Positions 47,046 to 59,700 of a stretch of DNA of 64,000 bases are shown one piece after another. Every line of letters begins with the position of its first letter. The stretch's first letter is position 1. The notes beneath the pieces were generated by a model that saw nothing but the letters and a program-made list of their open reading frames with translations, made no database searches and was not told where the DNA came from. Both the position numbers and the translations under genes were made by a program. Source of the stretch: Opisthocomus hoazin (lineage: Eukaryota > Chordata > Aves > Opisthocomiformes > Opisthocomidae); contig NC_134428.1 in the NCBI RefSeq assembly GCF_030867145.1, positions 22,175,537 to 22,239,536 of the forward strand, read 5' to 3'.

Positions 47046-50000
47046 AAGGAGAAGAGAAGACAGCGATGGTACTCTGATAATGCAGCTTCCAGGAGACGGG
47101 GACGAGAGACTTGTTTGTTCAGAAATACTTCTCCATCCGTCTGTGCTTCATAGGAAAGAGAAAGCTCATTCTTTTCCTCCTCTTCCTCACTCACCGTGGC
47201 TCTCCCTCTCCATTCCAGCCTTTTCTGGCACACCAGAAAGCAAATTCAAGCACAGTGAAGTGGGAACAGGACACTGGGGTCCACTCTGATGCCAGCCAGA
47301 AAGCCATCATGGGCCCCAGCCCCAAAGAGTGGCACTACAGGGCCACCCCACGCCAACCTCTGCTTGATGGGACAGTCCACCCTACCACGAGAACCACCAT
47401 GTGTCCCATGGGACAGCACAAAAAGGGCTGGATCACGGGGACTGAACCGGGGCCACAGCTCGTCCGTGCCCTGAGGACACCATTCCTCCTCTCCTGCTTG
47501 TCCCTCCCAAAGCTCTCCCCGTGGTCAGAACCTCGCTCGTGTGGAAGTTCTCACTCACGCACGCGTCCTCCACCTCTACCTCGCCTGTCAGCCCCCAGGC
47601 AGAGGCTGGCTCTGGGGCCTGGGAAGTAGCAAGCACAAAATTACCACCTTGGAAATCATCAGCTATGTCCTGCGGCCACAGAAGAAGCTTCTGGGAGATG
47701 AAGCAGCTTGGCCTTTTTCCTCCACACTCCCTTCTCCCCTCCTTGGAGCCAGCGATGCACAAGCTGCTCCCAGACTGATCCAGGGGGTGAGAAGTCGCAC
47801 TCAGAGCACAGACCCGTAGGACCTCTCCTCCTGCCATCCCAGGCCTAGAGACCTCCCAGATGAGGTCCCAGCAGATGGAAGGACAAGCGTTCACGCTTGC
47901 AGGCTGAGAGCAAGGGTCTGGGAGGTGTTTTCTCCAACACCCTGCAGACCTGCCCCCTCTGAGGTGCTCCCACCCAAGAAGCATCGAGTGCTGAAGAGCA
48001 GCTGGTGGGAGATAACGGCTATGAAAAATAGACCAGGTGGACCGGCCCAGAGAGCAGCATTAGCGTTCATCCACACTTCCCGTTCTGACCTGCAGTGCTC
48101 AGCTATCCAGCACCAAGAGACTCTGCAAACAAGAGGACCAGACCTCCAGGCAGAAGAGGACTGGACCATCTGGTCCATTAAAACGTCCTCCCCAAACCCT
48201 CAACTGCAGCTGCTTCCCATGGCTAGAGATGCTGCTGGTGCTTCGCCCCGGCCTCCTCGCTGAATCTCCAGGACTTCTTCACACCCTGAGTGCACCAGCC
48301 CCCGACGCTGACATCCCTCTGCCCACCACGTGCAGGCTGCAGAGCTGTGGCGTTGGCCACAACCTGCTGCTTGCCCAGCGGGCTAACACTTGCTGCCCAG
48401 CAAGCCCAGTTAAACCAAGCAACAAAAAGCCAGTTGGGCAGAAAACGGAGGCAGAGAAGCAGGGAAGGGAGCAGGGGACAGCCGCTGCCCCGCTGCCCAG
48501 CACTTCAGCAGACGGGGGAAATCATTAACGACCCCGACCCACGTGTGCGAGGTCGCCTTTCCCCTTCACACGGCAAACAAAGGCACGGCCTTGTTCTCCA
48601 CCAGCGGGTCCCACCCCACTGTCCGCACACAGTGGGGTCTGGAGGGTGAGGAGGATCTGGGAACTGTTCTCCGAGGTCTGTGCCTCCGCACGCTGCCGCT
48701 AGCCCAAAGCTCTCCGACAGCCCTGGGACTATCGAGCGTCTCCGGAGGCGCAGGGCTCCAGCCCTGCTGTCACCCACCCCCACTGGGAGACAGCAAGAAA
48801 GGAAAGCGAAAATCCACAGGGCAAGCCGGCAGCCTTCACAATTTCACAGTTTTCTTCTCTTTAGACCCATCTCACGTTGCCATGACCTGGTTTGAGACAC
48901 TTGTCCAGCCTCCTTCTTCCCCACAGCAAGCAAAGTGCCTCTTGCCCCATCTCCCCGACTCCCCCTTGCAGGGATCAATGCTCTGTTTGCCCAAATGCTG
49001 GCTGTATGGACGAGGGCAAAACACGAAACACACCGAGACACTCAGCCGGCTGCAGATCTCAGCCCCGCTTCACCGCTCAATCCTTTCACTCTTCTGCTGC
49101 AGTTCTGCCTCCTGGAACCCAAGTCGTGTCCCTCCTTGCCAACAGATAAGCTAGCAGAGGGCACGAGATCGGTACCGAGCGGGAATTGGGCTGCTCCGCG
49201 TGGGCCTTCCCCGGGTTTCCTCCCACTGGCGTATCGTATCGACCACGGCCCTGCCAGCCATTTCCCCCTTAAGTCCTCCTCTGGGATCGTTAATGCCGAA
49301 ACCCCGCGGCAAGCCCCGGCGATAAGTTGGAGGCTTAGCAGAGTCCAAAAGCACATTCTTTCCTCAGCCTCCTCCCTCCTTATCTCTTTCCTCCCTCCCC
49401 CAAAACCACGTTTAGATAAAAGTTATTGGAACAATAAAATCCGTAACTTAAACACAAGCGCAGGAGGGACGGAGGGAGGGTCTACGCTCCGTGCCCTGCT
49501 GAGCAGACCTGCCAGAAAAACAACACAGAGCCCGTGTTCCTCTGCGAAACAAAACCCAGTGCGGGACCTTGGATCACTGCGGGGAGCGACTGCAGCCACG
49601 TGCTTCGCTGCACTCCCGCTACAACTCCTGCACAGACACACTCACCTTTCCAAAACTGATCACACGCCGATTTTGAGTCACCTCCTAGCGCTTCGCTTAC
49701 CTGGGGTGAGTCGATTTGAGCACGTGGGTACACCAAGCCTTTTTTTTTTTCCCCCGTGAAGCTGTTCCCAAAGCCCATGTCGCTGTCCTGCGCCCTAGAG
49801 ACAGCAACACAAGAGACAGCTCAACGGGACACACGTTTTCCTGAGCACCGACCAGCCTTCGCACGCAGGCAAGCCCAGCGGCTGGTGCTGCCCCAGCGGC
49901 AGCGTGCGTGGGGCTGTGGTCCAGCACATCAGTCCCACTCCCCTCCACCCCTTCAATATCTGGTGGCAGTTCGCTGTCACCCACCACCACAGCCCTCTGG

Positions 50001-50313
50001 GATCCAAGGACCGCAGCGGCCAGGGCTGCAAGGGCAGAGCTGCTGCTGCTTCATCACGAGCAGCCCGTGCTGCCCGCTTCCAGCACAGCAGCTTCCCCTT
50101 CTCACAGCCGCGGCCGTCCCAGCTCAGCTGCACCCATGCAGTCATGGCGGCACTAACAGGATTTTGGCCTCCCCAGTTCACATTTAATCAGACCCCTGAT
50201 TTCAGCCCTTGGCTTCAGGCAAAGAAGTGGTGCAGGTCCAGATCGCTGCCCGAGGGTCGGAGCGGTCAGAGCAAGGCGCGGGTTGCAGCCTTGGGCTTCT
50301 CAGGGAAATGGAC
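47046..50313. other. Intergenic, downstream of FBXL18, no gene seen
   Basis: About 3.3 kb with no recognisable gene or repeat. Open frames lack family resemblance. Confidence 0.55.
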
Positions 50314-50375
50314 CTTCTGCAAGTCCCCTTGGTTCACCTACCAAGACTTCTGCAAGTCCCCTTGGTTCACCTACC
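50314..50375. repeat. 33-bp direct duplication
   Basis: The block CTTCTGCAAGTCCCCTTGGT and its continuation occur twice, starting at 50314 and 50347, identical over about 29 bases with a 33-bp period. Confidence 0.9.
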
Positions 50376-50769
50376 CAGGGATGAGGGTTGTTTTGTCCCA
50401 CAGGAACACGGCTCAGCAGTCCAGTGCTCGGAGATCCATGGAAGAAAAGCATTTCCTAAACACAAAGTCGCTCCTCCTCTAACGTGCAGCTGAGCCCACG
50501 GCCACAAGCACCACGGTGCAGGGAGCGGCATCCGCAGACCTGGGGGGACAGGGCTGTAAACCCCACCAGCGCTCCCCACGGGTGACACTTCCACAGCTCC
50601 CAGTCCAGACTGGGGCTTCACCCAGGCACAGCCCTGCCCACACACCTCGCCGCAGCAGCTCACCTCACCTCGCTCAGACTTCCGATGTGACACCACAGCG
50701 TGCCTCCCAGGAGCACGGCTTCGGTTTTCCAGGGAAATCGGAGCCAGGAGGCAACGAGAGAGACCCGGT

Positions 50770-51215
50770 TCGAAATCAGTTCCACTCTTTATTGGAAGTT
50801 TTACATGCCACCAGCGCACATGAAGGTTGCACACTCAGAATTCGACTCACTACTAGAACACAGGGCCGGATGCAAACACAAGCGTCAAACGAGCGCACAG
50901 ACGGAGGAGCCCAAACCCAGGAGCCTGTCGGCCGTTGCTGCGCCGCGTCCCGATGGCACTTCAGGCGTCAGAGGCCCGCCCGTGGTTTCGAGGGCCACGT
51001 TCCTTCGCCATCTCCGCGGCCTTGGGTCAGACCGGGGTCTTCTCTCCCAAGGCAGCACCGTTTTCTTTCCACAGGCTGAACAAGCAGTTCTGGTGACATC
51101 TCTGCCAGAACCTGGGGTGTTGGGAGACCAACTGCCCATTTAACGCTTTTCCGAATTCCCCTTTCTATCAATGCCAGCAGTTTGTACAACAAGAAACAAT
51201 TTCCACCCGCTGTTT
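50770..51215 (-). other. Candidate 3'-terminal exon (FBXL18 alternative end or separate transcript)
   Basis: On the minus strand a very good 3' splice site, TTTCTGTTGTCTCTCCCTAG, ends at 51216. It is followed by about 430 bases to an AATAAA signal and a likely cleavage region near 50770. The first frame after the acceptor is open for about 80 codons (TAGGNCFLLYKLLALIERGI at the start), with no recognised domain. It could be an alternative last exon of FBXL18, which lies upstream on the same strand, the end of a long FBXL18 3'UTR, or a noncoding RNA. Confidence 0.35.
50788..50793 (-). terminator. Candidate distal polyadenylation signal AATAAA
   Basis: AATAAA on the minus strand in the context TTCCAATAAAGAGTGGAAC, preceded by a T-rich, typical 3'UTR-like segment. 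It is about 5.8 kb downstream of the FBXL18 stop codon. Confidence 0.45.
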
Positions 51216-51364
51216 CTAGGGAGAGACAACAGAAATAGGGACTCTTACACTGACATTTTATTTTCAAAGAAAGTTTTGATAGAAAAACATTTTCCCCAGC
51301 AGCCTTGGGCAGGGAGTTGCAGCTCCCACTTCAAAGGACAAACTTCAAAACCAAATCCAGTGTC
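51216..51364 (-). other. Sequence before the candidate terminal exon
   Basis: Contains the pyrimidine tract of the candidate acceptor. Nothing else is recognised. Confidence 0.4.
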
Positions 51365-52310
51365 CTAATGGTTTTGTGCTACATTACTTAATTGTCATAC
51401 AGCTAATTAGCAACGCCTGATTTCACATTCTCTGTACATAGATGAAGTTCACAAAAGAAGGGGCTACTTAAAACAATAAATAAAACAAGGCACCAGGCAG
51501 CCAGACTCCAACAACATTAACATAAAACGTTACACTTTACCATTTAAAAAACTGAAATAAAAACCCCATCATGATTAAACCTATATTGATCTCTCTCCCT
51601 TCAGATCTCAGAGCTTTGAATCTCTGCAAGGAAGGGGGGGCAGAACGCAACGCAGGAAGCGGGGGCTTAGCCTGCACGTCTGTGTATGCATTTCGCCAGC
51701 GTGCAGCAGAGATCTTTAAAATTCTAATTATTTCCCCATCACCAAGTAAGATCGGGATCAATAGATGGTACAAACTGACCCCTTTCCTCGAGTGTCAGGG
51801 GGAAATTAAAAAAATAGAAAGGGGAGGGCAAAACCAGCGCGTCAGAGGTCAATGCCACAAAACAATAGATATTGATGTCTCCATTCATTTCAAACAGCGG
51901 AAAGGTCAATGCCTCCCTTGCTTCATGTTTTATGGCTGAAATCCTGCTGCTAACAGCAACAATGTTAGTAGTCAGACCTCATCCATCCTTTTTTATTATT
52001 ATGATTATTTCTAACCAGGTTAGCCATTTTGAAAATTTGACGAAAGCTGGGAAGCGGCAGTGGGGGTGGGGGGGAGGGCAGGAGGAGAAGAGGGGAAGCT
52101 GCCCTGGAAATTAATGGAAGGGATGGTTTCCATTAGTTTTCGAGCCCGCCTGTCCCCCTACCTGTGCTCCAGTTTGTCCCTTGCTGCCCCCTAAAAAATG
52201 AAAAGGGCCTGAGGCAACATCCCTTCGCTATTAATCATTATTCCCCGTACAACCTCCCAATTGGTTTCTATGGAAATGATTCTCCTGCCAGAGTGCCCCG
52301 GCTGCCTGCG
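51365..52310. promoter_or_regulatory. Candidate conserved noncoding block downstream of FBXL18
   Basis: AT-rich, complex sequence with several homeobox-type cores (TTACTTAATTGTC, AGCTAATTAGC, CTATTAATCATTATT) and CAATAGATATTGATG. The composition differs sharply from the GC-rich region at 50.4-51.1 kb. It could equally be part of a long FBXL18 3'UTR. Confidence 0.3.
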
Positions 52311-53689
52311 CATCTGATCAGCGAGGCAGGAGAGCCGCGATGGCAGGAGGGCTGCCTCTGCGGCAGCTCGCCTGGCTCCCCGCACAGGTCTCCCCGCAGA
52401 CGGGGGACGGGAGCTCTGGCTGGACGCTCTCCGCTGGGACCGGCCAAGGTGGGATCGCACCTCTCTAAAGCAGATGAAACAACTCTGCTGGCCCGGTCAA
52501 CTCCGCCAAAGGAAAAGCCCCGCGGTTCTGCAGTCGCGGGGGGAAACCCCATCCCAAAAAAGGGCTGCTGGGAGGAAGCACCCGGCACCTTACAACGCAC
52601 AGTCCCTGTTCCTGTACGCTGCCCCGGGACTATCACGCCTCCAGAGATCAGCAAGGAGCGGGGACTGATCCTGCTCTGCTCCCCTGGGAGCCTCACGCCT
52701 CGGCAGAGCAGGAGGTATCATGCAGACTGCAGTGAGCGGGGCCGCTGCTCTGCTCCCCTCAGCCTGCGTTCGCAGCCCCGACCCTGCCCTCTCCTCCCAT
52801 TGCAGCATCACCTCGCTGGGGGGGGAGAGCGGTTCGCACCCCCACAACCTCCCTTGGGCCCTTGCACAAGTGGGGAAACTGAGGCTGGGTCTCACGGTGC
52901 GTGTCTGGCTTCCCATTTGAGGCCCATGACACGGTCCTGCTGTGCCTCCTTTCACTCCCATCTCTGCTCCCCCTGCTGAGCCATCTCCCTGACAGTCCAA
53001 GCTCTCCTGAAGGGAGCAGCCACTAGCACACAGCTCCCTTTCCAAACTGAGCAGCGGACATGCTGCCATTTTCTAAAGAGACCACGACATCAGCTTTGCA
53101 AAACAGCTGAGGAAGCAATCTTCTAACCTACAGTCCTTCCAAGAAACCTCCTGAAACGCTGATGACTTGGGCCCACCAAATTCCCCCCACCAAAACCACC
53201 GTCACTCTTCAAGTCTAGACCCTCCCAGCCCGCAGGAACCAAACGCCACGTCACTAAACAAGGCTTTGGATGCTAGAAAACCAGCAAACAACTTCTGATT
53301 TTACCCATTAATGGCACTTGCCCCAGAATATCATTCTCCCAAAGAAGCATGGACACCTCGTTAGTGGTCAAAGCAAGGATTGCTTCTGCAGTCCCCGAAG
53401 ATCGGAAGTCTGATTTGGAGTGCGGCAAGAAACGCGCCAGCGGGGACTGGGAATCCTGCAGAGGCAGCCCCTGCGAGAAGGGCACCTTCTGTGATTGAAT
53501 TAATTTATTTTAGACTACGGACAGTGGCATCAGCAGGCTCAGAGATCACCTCATTAGATGCTCACAGATAGCGGGAAGGAGATTTCTGGAGAGATGGGGA
53601 CAGAGACCCGAGAAAAGGAGGGGGAATTTCATACTAAATAAAAGCTAGGAACAGAACGCCCGTCTCTCCGTTCTCCTCTCCTCCTCTAA
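52311..53689. other. Downstream of FBXL18, no gene seen
   Basis: A GC-richer stretch to about 53050, then mixed. No exon or repeat recognised. Confidence 0.5.
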
Positions 53690-54200
53690 CACCACATGCC
53701 GGAGTCTCAGCACTGAGTGGGCTGCGAGTCCCATATATTGCTCTGCTCAGAACATATGGTGCTATGTTTAATAGCCCAGCTCTGCCAATTGGGGACTATT
53801 AGGGTGGGTTCTTTTCCCAGTGTAAATGTTGCAGAATATAAATTGTAATTAACACCGATGCCAAAATAGCACTTAGAGAAAATAAGCACATTATTAACAT
53901 CTGGTGAATCCTGCCTGGAGTGCAGAAGCAGCGGAAATTCTCACTCACCATAAGAGGATTTGTAGTAGAGGCATCAAGCATTGGCCCGGAGTTGGGGAGT
54001 GGGGGGTGGGAGGAATTTTTAGCTTTTTATCACTATTTCTGGTCCTGTCTTTATTACCTGTGAGTGATCTTTCCTAGTCCCGATTATCAGGGGTAGCATT
54101 GCCATCAGAGCTTCTGACCCGCCGTGAGTACAGATGTCTAAACATCATACCCAGGCAACAGAATAACGGCGTTATAAAACATGCCTGATTGCCTGCTCCG
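53690..54200. promoter_or_regulatory. Candidate conserved noncoding element
   Basis: AT-rich, complex sequence including CCATATATTG, AATTGTAATTAACACCG and GCCAATTGGGGACTATTAGG. SRF/CArG-like and homeobox-like cores are dense. An AATAAA lies on the minus strand near 54049-54054. Function is inferred only. Confidence 0.3.
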
Positions 54201-56435
54201 ATCTAGCGAGACAGGAGGCAGACGGGTATGGCTTTGCCAAGCAAAAGGTCCGAGCACGGCACGTTTCCTCAGGTTACTCTAACCCCCAGGATCCAAGGGT
54301 TAACCCCACCACTGAGCAGTCCCTTGTCCCCCAGCCCAGGTTTTCCAGCGGGACAGGAACAGGCGAGCTGGCGGTTCTGCCAAACTCTTGCTGGTGCCAC
54401 AGTGTGTACGTGGAGGGGAAATCCCTGCTGAGGGTGGGAATGGCCAAGCTGCTACAGCATGTACCAAGCGTCGGGATCCCTCGCAGGACAGAACACTGAG
54501 TATCAGAGAGCTGGCTCCATACCCTCAGCCTTCCCTCTACCCTGCCCTGAGGCTAGAGGCACAAGGAGGAGAAAGCAGCTTTGCTAACGCTTCCAACAGC
54601 TCCCTGCCTAACGGTCACCATGTATTCCAGGATGGAAACACGGACAAAAACTAGGCAGAGCTGAGGTGGCTTGAACTAGCCAGAGCAGCGGCTCGCGTTT
54701 CTGCCAAAAAGTACATCCAATTTGCTGAAGTGAGGGAGGAGGAGAGAAGAAAGATGTTGGAGAAGGAGAGAGGGATTCAAACAGGCGAGCAGTATGACAA
54801 GAGGTAGAAAGAATGACCTCGCTGGGAGAGCGGGAGAGAAAACAGTGGCAGGATGCCAAGAACAGGGCACCAGCTCCTCGCACTCACCCACACGCTGTCC
54901 AACTTCAGGCAGAGTCTCAAATGCTTCAGGAGCGCTCGCAGCTCGGCTGCAGCCCTTCCCAGAGGAGCACGAGCTGGCCTCACCACCTTGTTACCGGCTG
55001 CAAACCAGAGACCGCTGCTGGCACCCTGTCCTGAGTGGGGAAGGGAGAGAAACTCGGGGCAGACAGCAAAAGCACGCAGGGGTTAGTTTTAGCAACACAC
55101 AGACTTGTGCTAGCAGAAGGCTAACATTAACCTGTCTGTTAACACCGCAACCTACCTGAGCACAAGGGTTACCACAGTTTGGCTCAAGATTTACAGGAGC
55201 CAGACAGACTTCCAGGCAGGTTCACACCCGACTGATGGGAAAGTAAGGAGGGAAAGTCCTCCAAAGCTGCGAGATGCATTTTGCTCTCAAATCTATCCCA
55301 TCGGATCAGGCTTCCTACGAACCGCTGATGGCAGAACACCGTTTGGGAGATGGCATCTTGTGTAGGAAATGCTGACAAGAAGATGGGGACATCATCTTTG
55401 GACGACTCTGGGTCTCCCCAGAGAAGCACTGCTCAACACATTTGGGAGTGTTTAGGAGATTACAGGTGGAGAACTTCAGACAGCTCCAGCTGATAGCTGT
55501 TTTGCAGAAGACAGACCCAGTGCGCTACCACAAAGCACTCCAGCGAAAGGGAAATCCGACTGCCACCCAGCAACGTCACTCCAGGAATTCATAACTTGGC
55601 TTTTGGTACAGCTGTCTGATGCTTTCAAAAGTGCTCAGTAAATAAGGCAATATGAAAGTGATCCAGACCACTACTGACGCCTGAGGAAGTTCTGTGGAGC
55701 AGAGAAGCTGACTGAAATCACACTGTGAAAATACCTCATAACATCTCTAAAATTAGCATGAGCTGAAGGCATGGGATCTAAGGACAGAACTGGAACACTA
55801 CATTCCATCGACACTGCAGGACAGACTGCATTTAAATCAGATCTGAGCCTCAACTTATTCACAGTAGGCACCATCTACCCTAGGACAAGGATTTCCAAAA
55901 GAGCTGAGAACTTCTTCCACCAGACCAACCAATGGAAACAGCAAGAACACACCATGGTCGAGGCGCTAATGACCTTAATCTGTTATTCAAAAATAAAAAA
56001 AAAGAATCCTTGTGGTACTTCTAAATAAAAAAAAAACCTTTAAATGCCTGTGATTGCATGTGTGTCACTACAAAGGCATATTTTGTAACACAGAAAAGAT
56101 GTGGTGCACTTCAGTTTAGCACCACATTTTTGTGCATCTTAGCTGGCTCAGACTTTCTACTTTGCCAAAAACAGACCGAAGCAAAGAATGATTTCCACCA
56201 ATATCACAAAGCACACTGCCAAAGTACACAGGAGCCCTTGGGAAATACACCAGGCGACACAGGGGAAAGAGCACTGTTAAGTCAGTTTCTCTTACCTTTC
56301 ACTTCAGTAAAATAACAAAGCAATTCATATTAACCGCAAGGAAATACTCATCAGATTCCAGAAGCCTTTGAGACAGGGTTTTCAGATGCAAGCAATATCC
56401 AACAGATGTTTCCCCACTGCAAAGGACCAGCTTTT
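54201..56435 (-). other. Downstream or 3'UTR of FBXL18, no other gene seen
   Basis: About 2.2 kb of mixed composition with short A tracts near 55987 and 56028. If the distal polyadenylation site at 50788 is used without splicing, this would be 3'UTR; if the proximal signal at 56436 is used, it is intergenic. Confidence 0.45.
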
Positions 56436-56441
56436 TTTATT
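56436..56441 (-). terminator. FBXL18: Candidate proximal polyadenylation signal AATAAA
   Basis: AATAAA on the minus strand in TTGCAAAATAAAAAAAGC, 132 bases after the FBXL18 stop codon. G/T-richer sequence follows (GCAGTGGGGAAAC, CATCTGTTGG). It is plausible but unproven. Confidence 0.35.
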
Positions 56442-56572
56442 TTGCAATTGCACCTATTTAAAGTGATTGTACAGCATCCAGTGAGCTGGCCAGAAGCTGA
56501 AGATGGGGATTCCAGGCCAGCAAGAAGCTGTTTCACCTGTTCACGTCGACTGACCTCTCTGTGCCGTGACAG
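56442..56572 (-). other. FBXL18: FBXL18 proximal 3'UTR
   Basis: Sequence between the stop codon and the first AATAAA on the same strand. No structure recognised. Confidence 0.6.
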
Positions 56573-56729
56573 TCACCACCACAAGTTGGGAGGTTCCTCA
56601 GCCACTCTGCTTTTAAACAAGGTAATTTCATCCAAATGCCGCATGGGGACATCTCTGATGACCTCTGTCAAGTCCTCATGAAGCAGAGGGAAAATGACAA
56701 CATTTAATGCAGGGCGGTCCGCCTGGAAA
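56573..56729 (-). CDS. FBXL18: FBXL18 last coding exon (C-terminal 51 residues and stop)
   Basis: FBXL18 is an F-box and leucine-rich-repeat protein that acts as a substrate adaptor in an SCF ubiquitin ligase. This minus-strand exon finishes a split Ser codon, then encodes FQADRPALNVVIFPLLHED, LTEVIRDVPMRHLDEITLF and KSRVAEEPPNLWW before TGA at 56573-56575. The C-terminus VAEEPPNLWW and the block VIRDVP..HLDEITLFKSR match vertebrate FBXL18 almost exactly from memory. The acceptor is CTGTCTCTGATTTAG ending at 56730, giving phase 2. The F-box and most leucine-rich repeats are encoded by upstream exons, which would lie to the right; I found none up to 64000, so the last intron is longer than 7.2 kb. 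It is on the same strand as TNRC18, about 34.4 kb upstream of the TNRC18 start exon. No defect is visible. Confidence 0.95.
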
Positions 56730-59700
56730 CTAAATCAGAGACAGGTTATCAGCCGAGGAGAAACACAAATTCTCCAGTGCAAGAGAAGGGGATTGCAGGG
56801 ATACAGATCATGCAGTGGTGAGGGCAAGGAAGGGTTGTTCAGAGGAGGCAGGAGGGGCAGCTGGAAGTCCTGGTCTCCCACTCTTTTCTCACGTGTCAGC
56901 ACGGAGAGCAGGCTGGGCTTGCACTTTTCAGTGGGTCTGTTGAGCTGGCACATGCCCATATTGGGCCTAACATGGGGAGGGAGGAAGAAGTTTTAATAAA
57001 CAAATAAATCAATAAATCACAACATACAGGTATTCCTAGAGGACCAGACACCCCAAGAGCTTTGCCCAAGCTGGGTAAGGTGCTCAGAGGTAACAGTCTA
57101 CACCACCTACAAACCAGTGGCAAGCTGCAGAGCCATTAAGAAAACCAGGCCAGCGCAGTGCCAGGCATTCCCTCCGGGCCGAGCCTGGGATTATCACTCC
57201 GGGCTGGGTTGTTCTGTAGCAGAGTCTACGCTCTGCAATTAGAGCAGAAGCAAGCTTAGAAAGCTCAGATCTGCAGATAAGCATTTCACACACACACTGC
57301 AGCCTCCTTTTTAATCCAAGCTGCAGAAAACCTGTCTTGGCATTACAGCAATTTTACCCTAAAAGAAACACACACAAGTATCCCTGTTTGCCACTTGAAT
57401 TTTGGGTTCCAGTTTCTGAATCTACGGTCGCAGTGTTTTGGTCCCCTCTTAGAGAAACCTGCATTCTCCTCCTGCCCTCCCAGCTCCTCTTGCCAACATC
57501 ACACCACCGGGTCTGCCTTCCAGCACCTTGCAAGCGAGAGGCCTGATACGACAACATAAAAGAGGAGCAGCAGGGTGATAACTACAGAGCAGAGGAAGAG
57601 AACAGCAAAAGTTAAAGCCATTTATACAACGTGAAAAGAGCCATACAAAAAGAGTCCAAGTCCCCATCAGCAAGTACTCTACATGACAGCAACCTGGTGA
57701 GTAAGAGAACATGGGGAAAGAGAAATAGTGTTACTCAGTGTAGCAATACACGAGTTCAGTCTTTTAAAGCTGGGAGGTAAAGGGAAGTTACGCTATAGCT
57801 CGAGTTACACCCTGAAGATTAAAAGACTTGTGACTATTAGCCCCATGCCACCAAGAAGCTTCCTCTGAACCGTGTGACAGGGTTCACTATCACTCCAAAG
57901 GAGGCAGAGTCAAACCAGCAGCATCAGTCCCTTGAGGCTGAACCAAGTTACGTTGGGTCGAAGGAGGAGTTCACTGCTCAATAAACTTCTCTTCCACAGA
58001 TGTGTGTCTGGAAAATTCCCAGCTCATCTCTAGCACCAAAACGGACAGATTTCCATGAAACAGAGAGGGAACAGCTGGAGATTTGGCTGCTGGAAACACA
58101 CATGAAAGTCCCAGGTAGCAATACAGCAGCTGAAGAAAAGGCCACGAGAGACTGGCATTTCCCAGGGAGACAGCAAGGATGTTCCCATCCACAAACAACT
58201 TGGAGTAGAGCTGCCAAACACGTAGCAGAGGAACTCCCGTTCAAGGACAGTTGCTCAGTCCTGGTGGGTTAAATTAATTTTCCTGAACCCAAGTAGCTGC
58301 AGGAGTAAGGATTTCCAGCATCAAAACTACCCGGGGCAATTTCGTGTCTTTCTGCATCACAGACCTGCCCTTCATGCCTCATGCCTAAGGGCTGGTGGAA
58401 AAGGACACTGCTCCTTGGGTGGATCTGGGGGCTGGCGTAGGAGCTGAGCAGCTCCTTACTTCCACAGTGCTGCCTACAAGAAATCAACCCGCAAATAACC
58501 GCTGATATGGGAGGCAGTTGGTAAAGTCTGCAGTGAAACTACATAAAATACAGCAAATGTTTCTTTGATAGTCCCTCCTCTGCCTCAGCTCTTCATGTTT
58601 CTTATCCAACACCACAGTCCTGCAGAGAAAATCCTGTTAATAGACCAAGTTTACTGAAGTTCAGCTAAGAAGAAACAGCCATCTCCCCGAGGCAAAGAAA
58701 CCTCTGCTTCTTTCTTTATATATAGACTCTCCCAAATTAGATCTGCATGCTGCCTTCTCGCCATATACAAAATTGTAGTTTATAAGCAGCCTTTACATGT
58801 AGCTATAAAAATGAGAACCTAGACAAGTTTACATGACAATCTGCCACCAAGACAACCGAAAACCCCAACACAGCAAGCATACCTTCCAAAGAAGCTGGAT
58901 TTATATTTATATGAGAGGTTTGAACTTAAGCTTTAAAAAAAAAAAAAAAAGAAAAAAAAAAGAAAGCTTTATAATTTCCCCCCCTCCCAACAGGAAACTG
59001 TATGTTACTGCAAACCTTGTAAATTCCATACCCCAGCAAGTTGACGCCGGAGAATTCTTTCCATGTACAATTTGCGTGATTTAAGGAAAAAAAAAAAAAT
59101 CAAATGCACATGGTTCACTATTATTCTCAGCTAAATGTGCGTGCAAAGCCTCTCCTTTAACTGCCTGTAAAAAAACACCCTGATTTTAACGAGCAGCTGT
59201 CATAATGTTAAACTGGGATTAGCAGTTCCCAAAAGCAGACTCCCTCTGCAATCTACGCTCCTTTAGTCCTCCCCCGGAAGGCAATTCCTTTCTTCATACA
59301 CCTGTCCAGGTGGGCTAGATTAAGTGAGAAGCACTTAGAGCACTAGTTCAAAAGGCCCCAGGCATGGGGAGGAGATACCAAGAAGGGGAAGAGATTGAGT
59401 TAATGAGTTGCAGAATAGCTCCTGTAATCTTCTTGACAGTTCTTTCCTCATTCCACACCTGGATGGACTTCAAACTGGATCTACCTCTGCAAGCGCATGG
59501 CTTGTAAAATTAAAACCCGAAGGACGGAGAAGGATGTTGACCTGGGGAGACAAAAGAGCTGCAGTTTCAGACATGAAACCCTGCTTTTTTTTTCCAAGAG
59601 AGAGAAGCCAAGGATGTGCTTGCCTGCTCTCTCCTACAAAACCTCCAGACTAAGCTCATCACAATTAACTAAATGAAAGCAAGTTTTCTAGGCAACTGAC

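Noticed and set aside
50760..50785. GGTTCGAAATC resembling a tRNA T-loop
   Set aside because: No cloverleaf stems, D-loop or anticodon arm can be placed around it.
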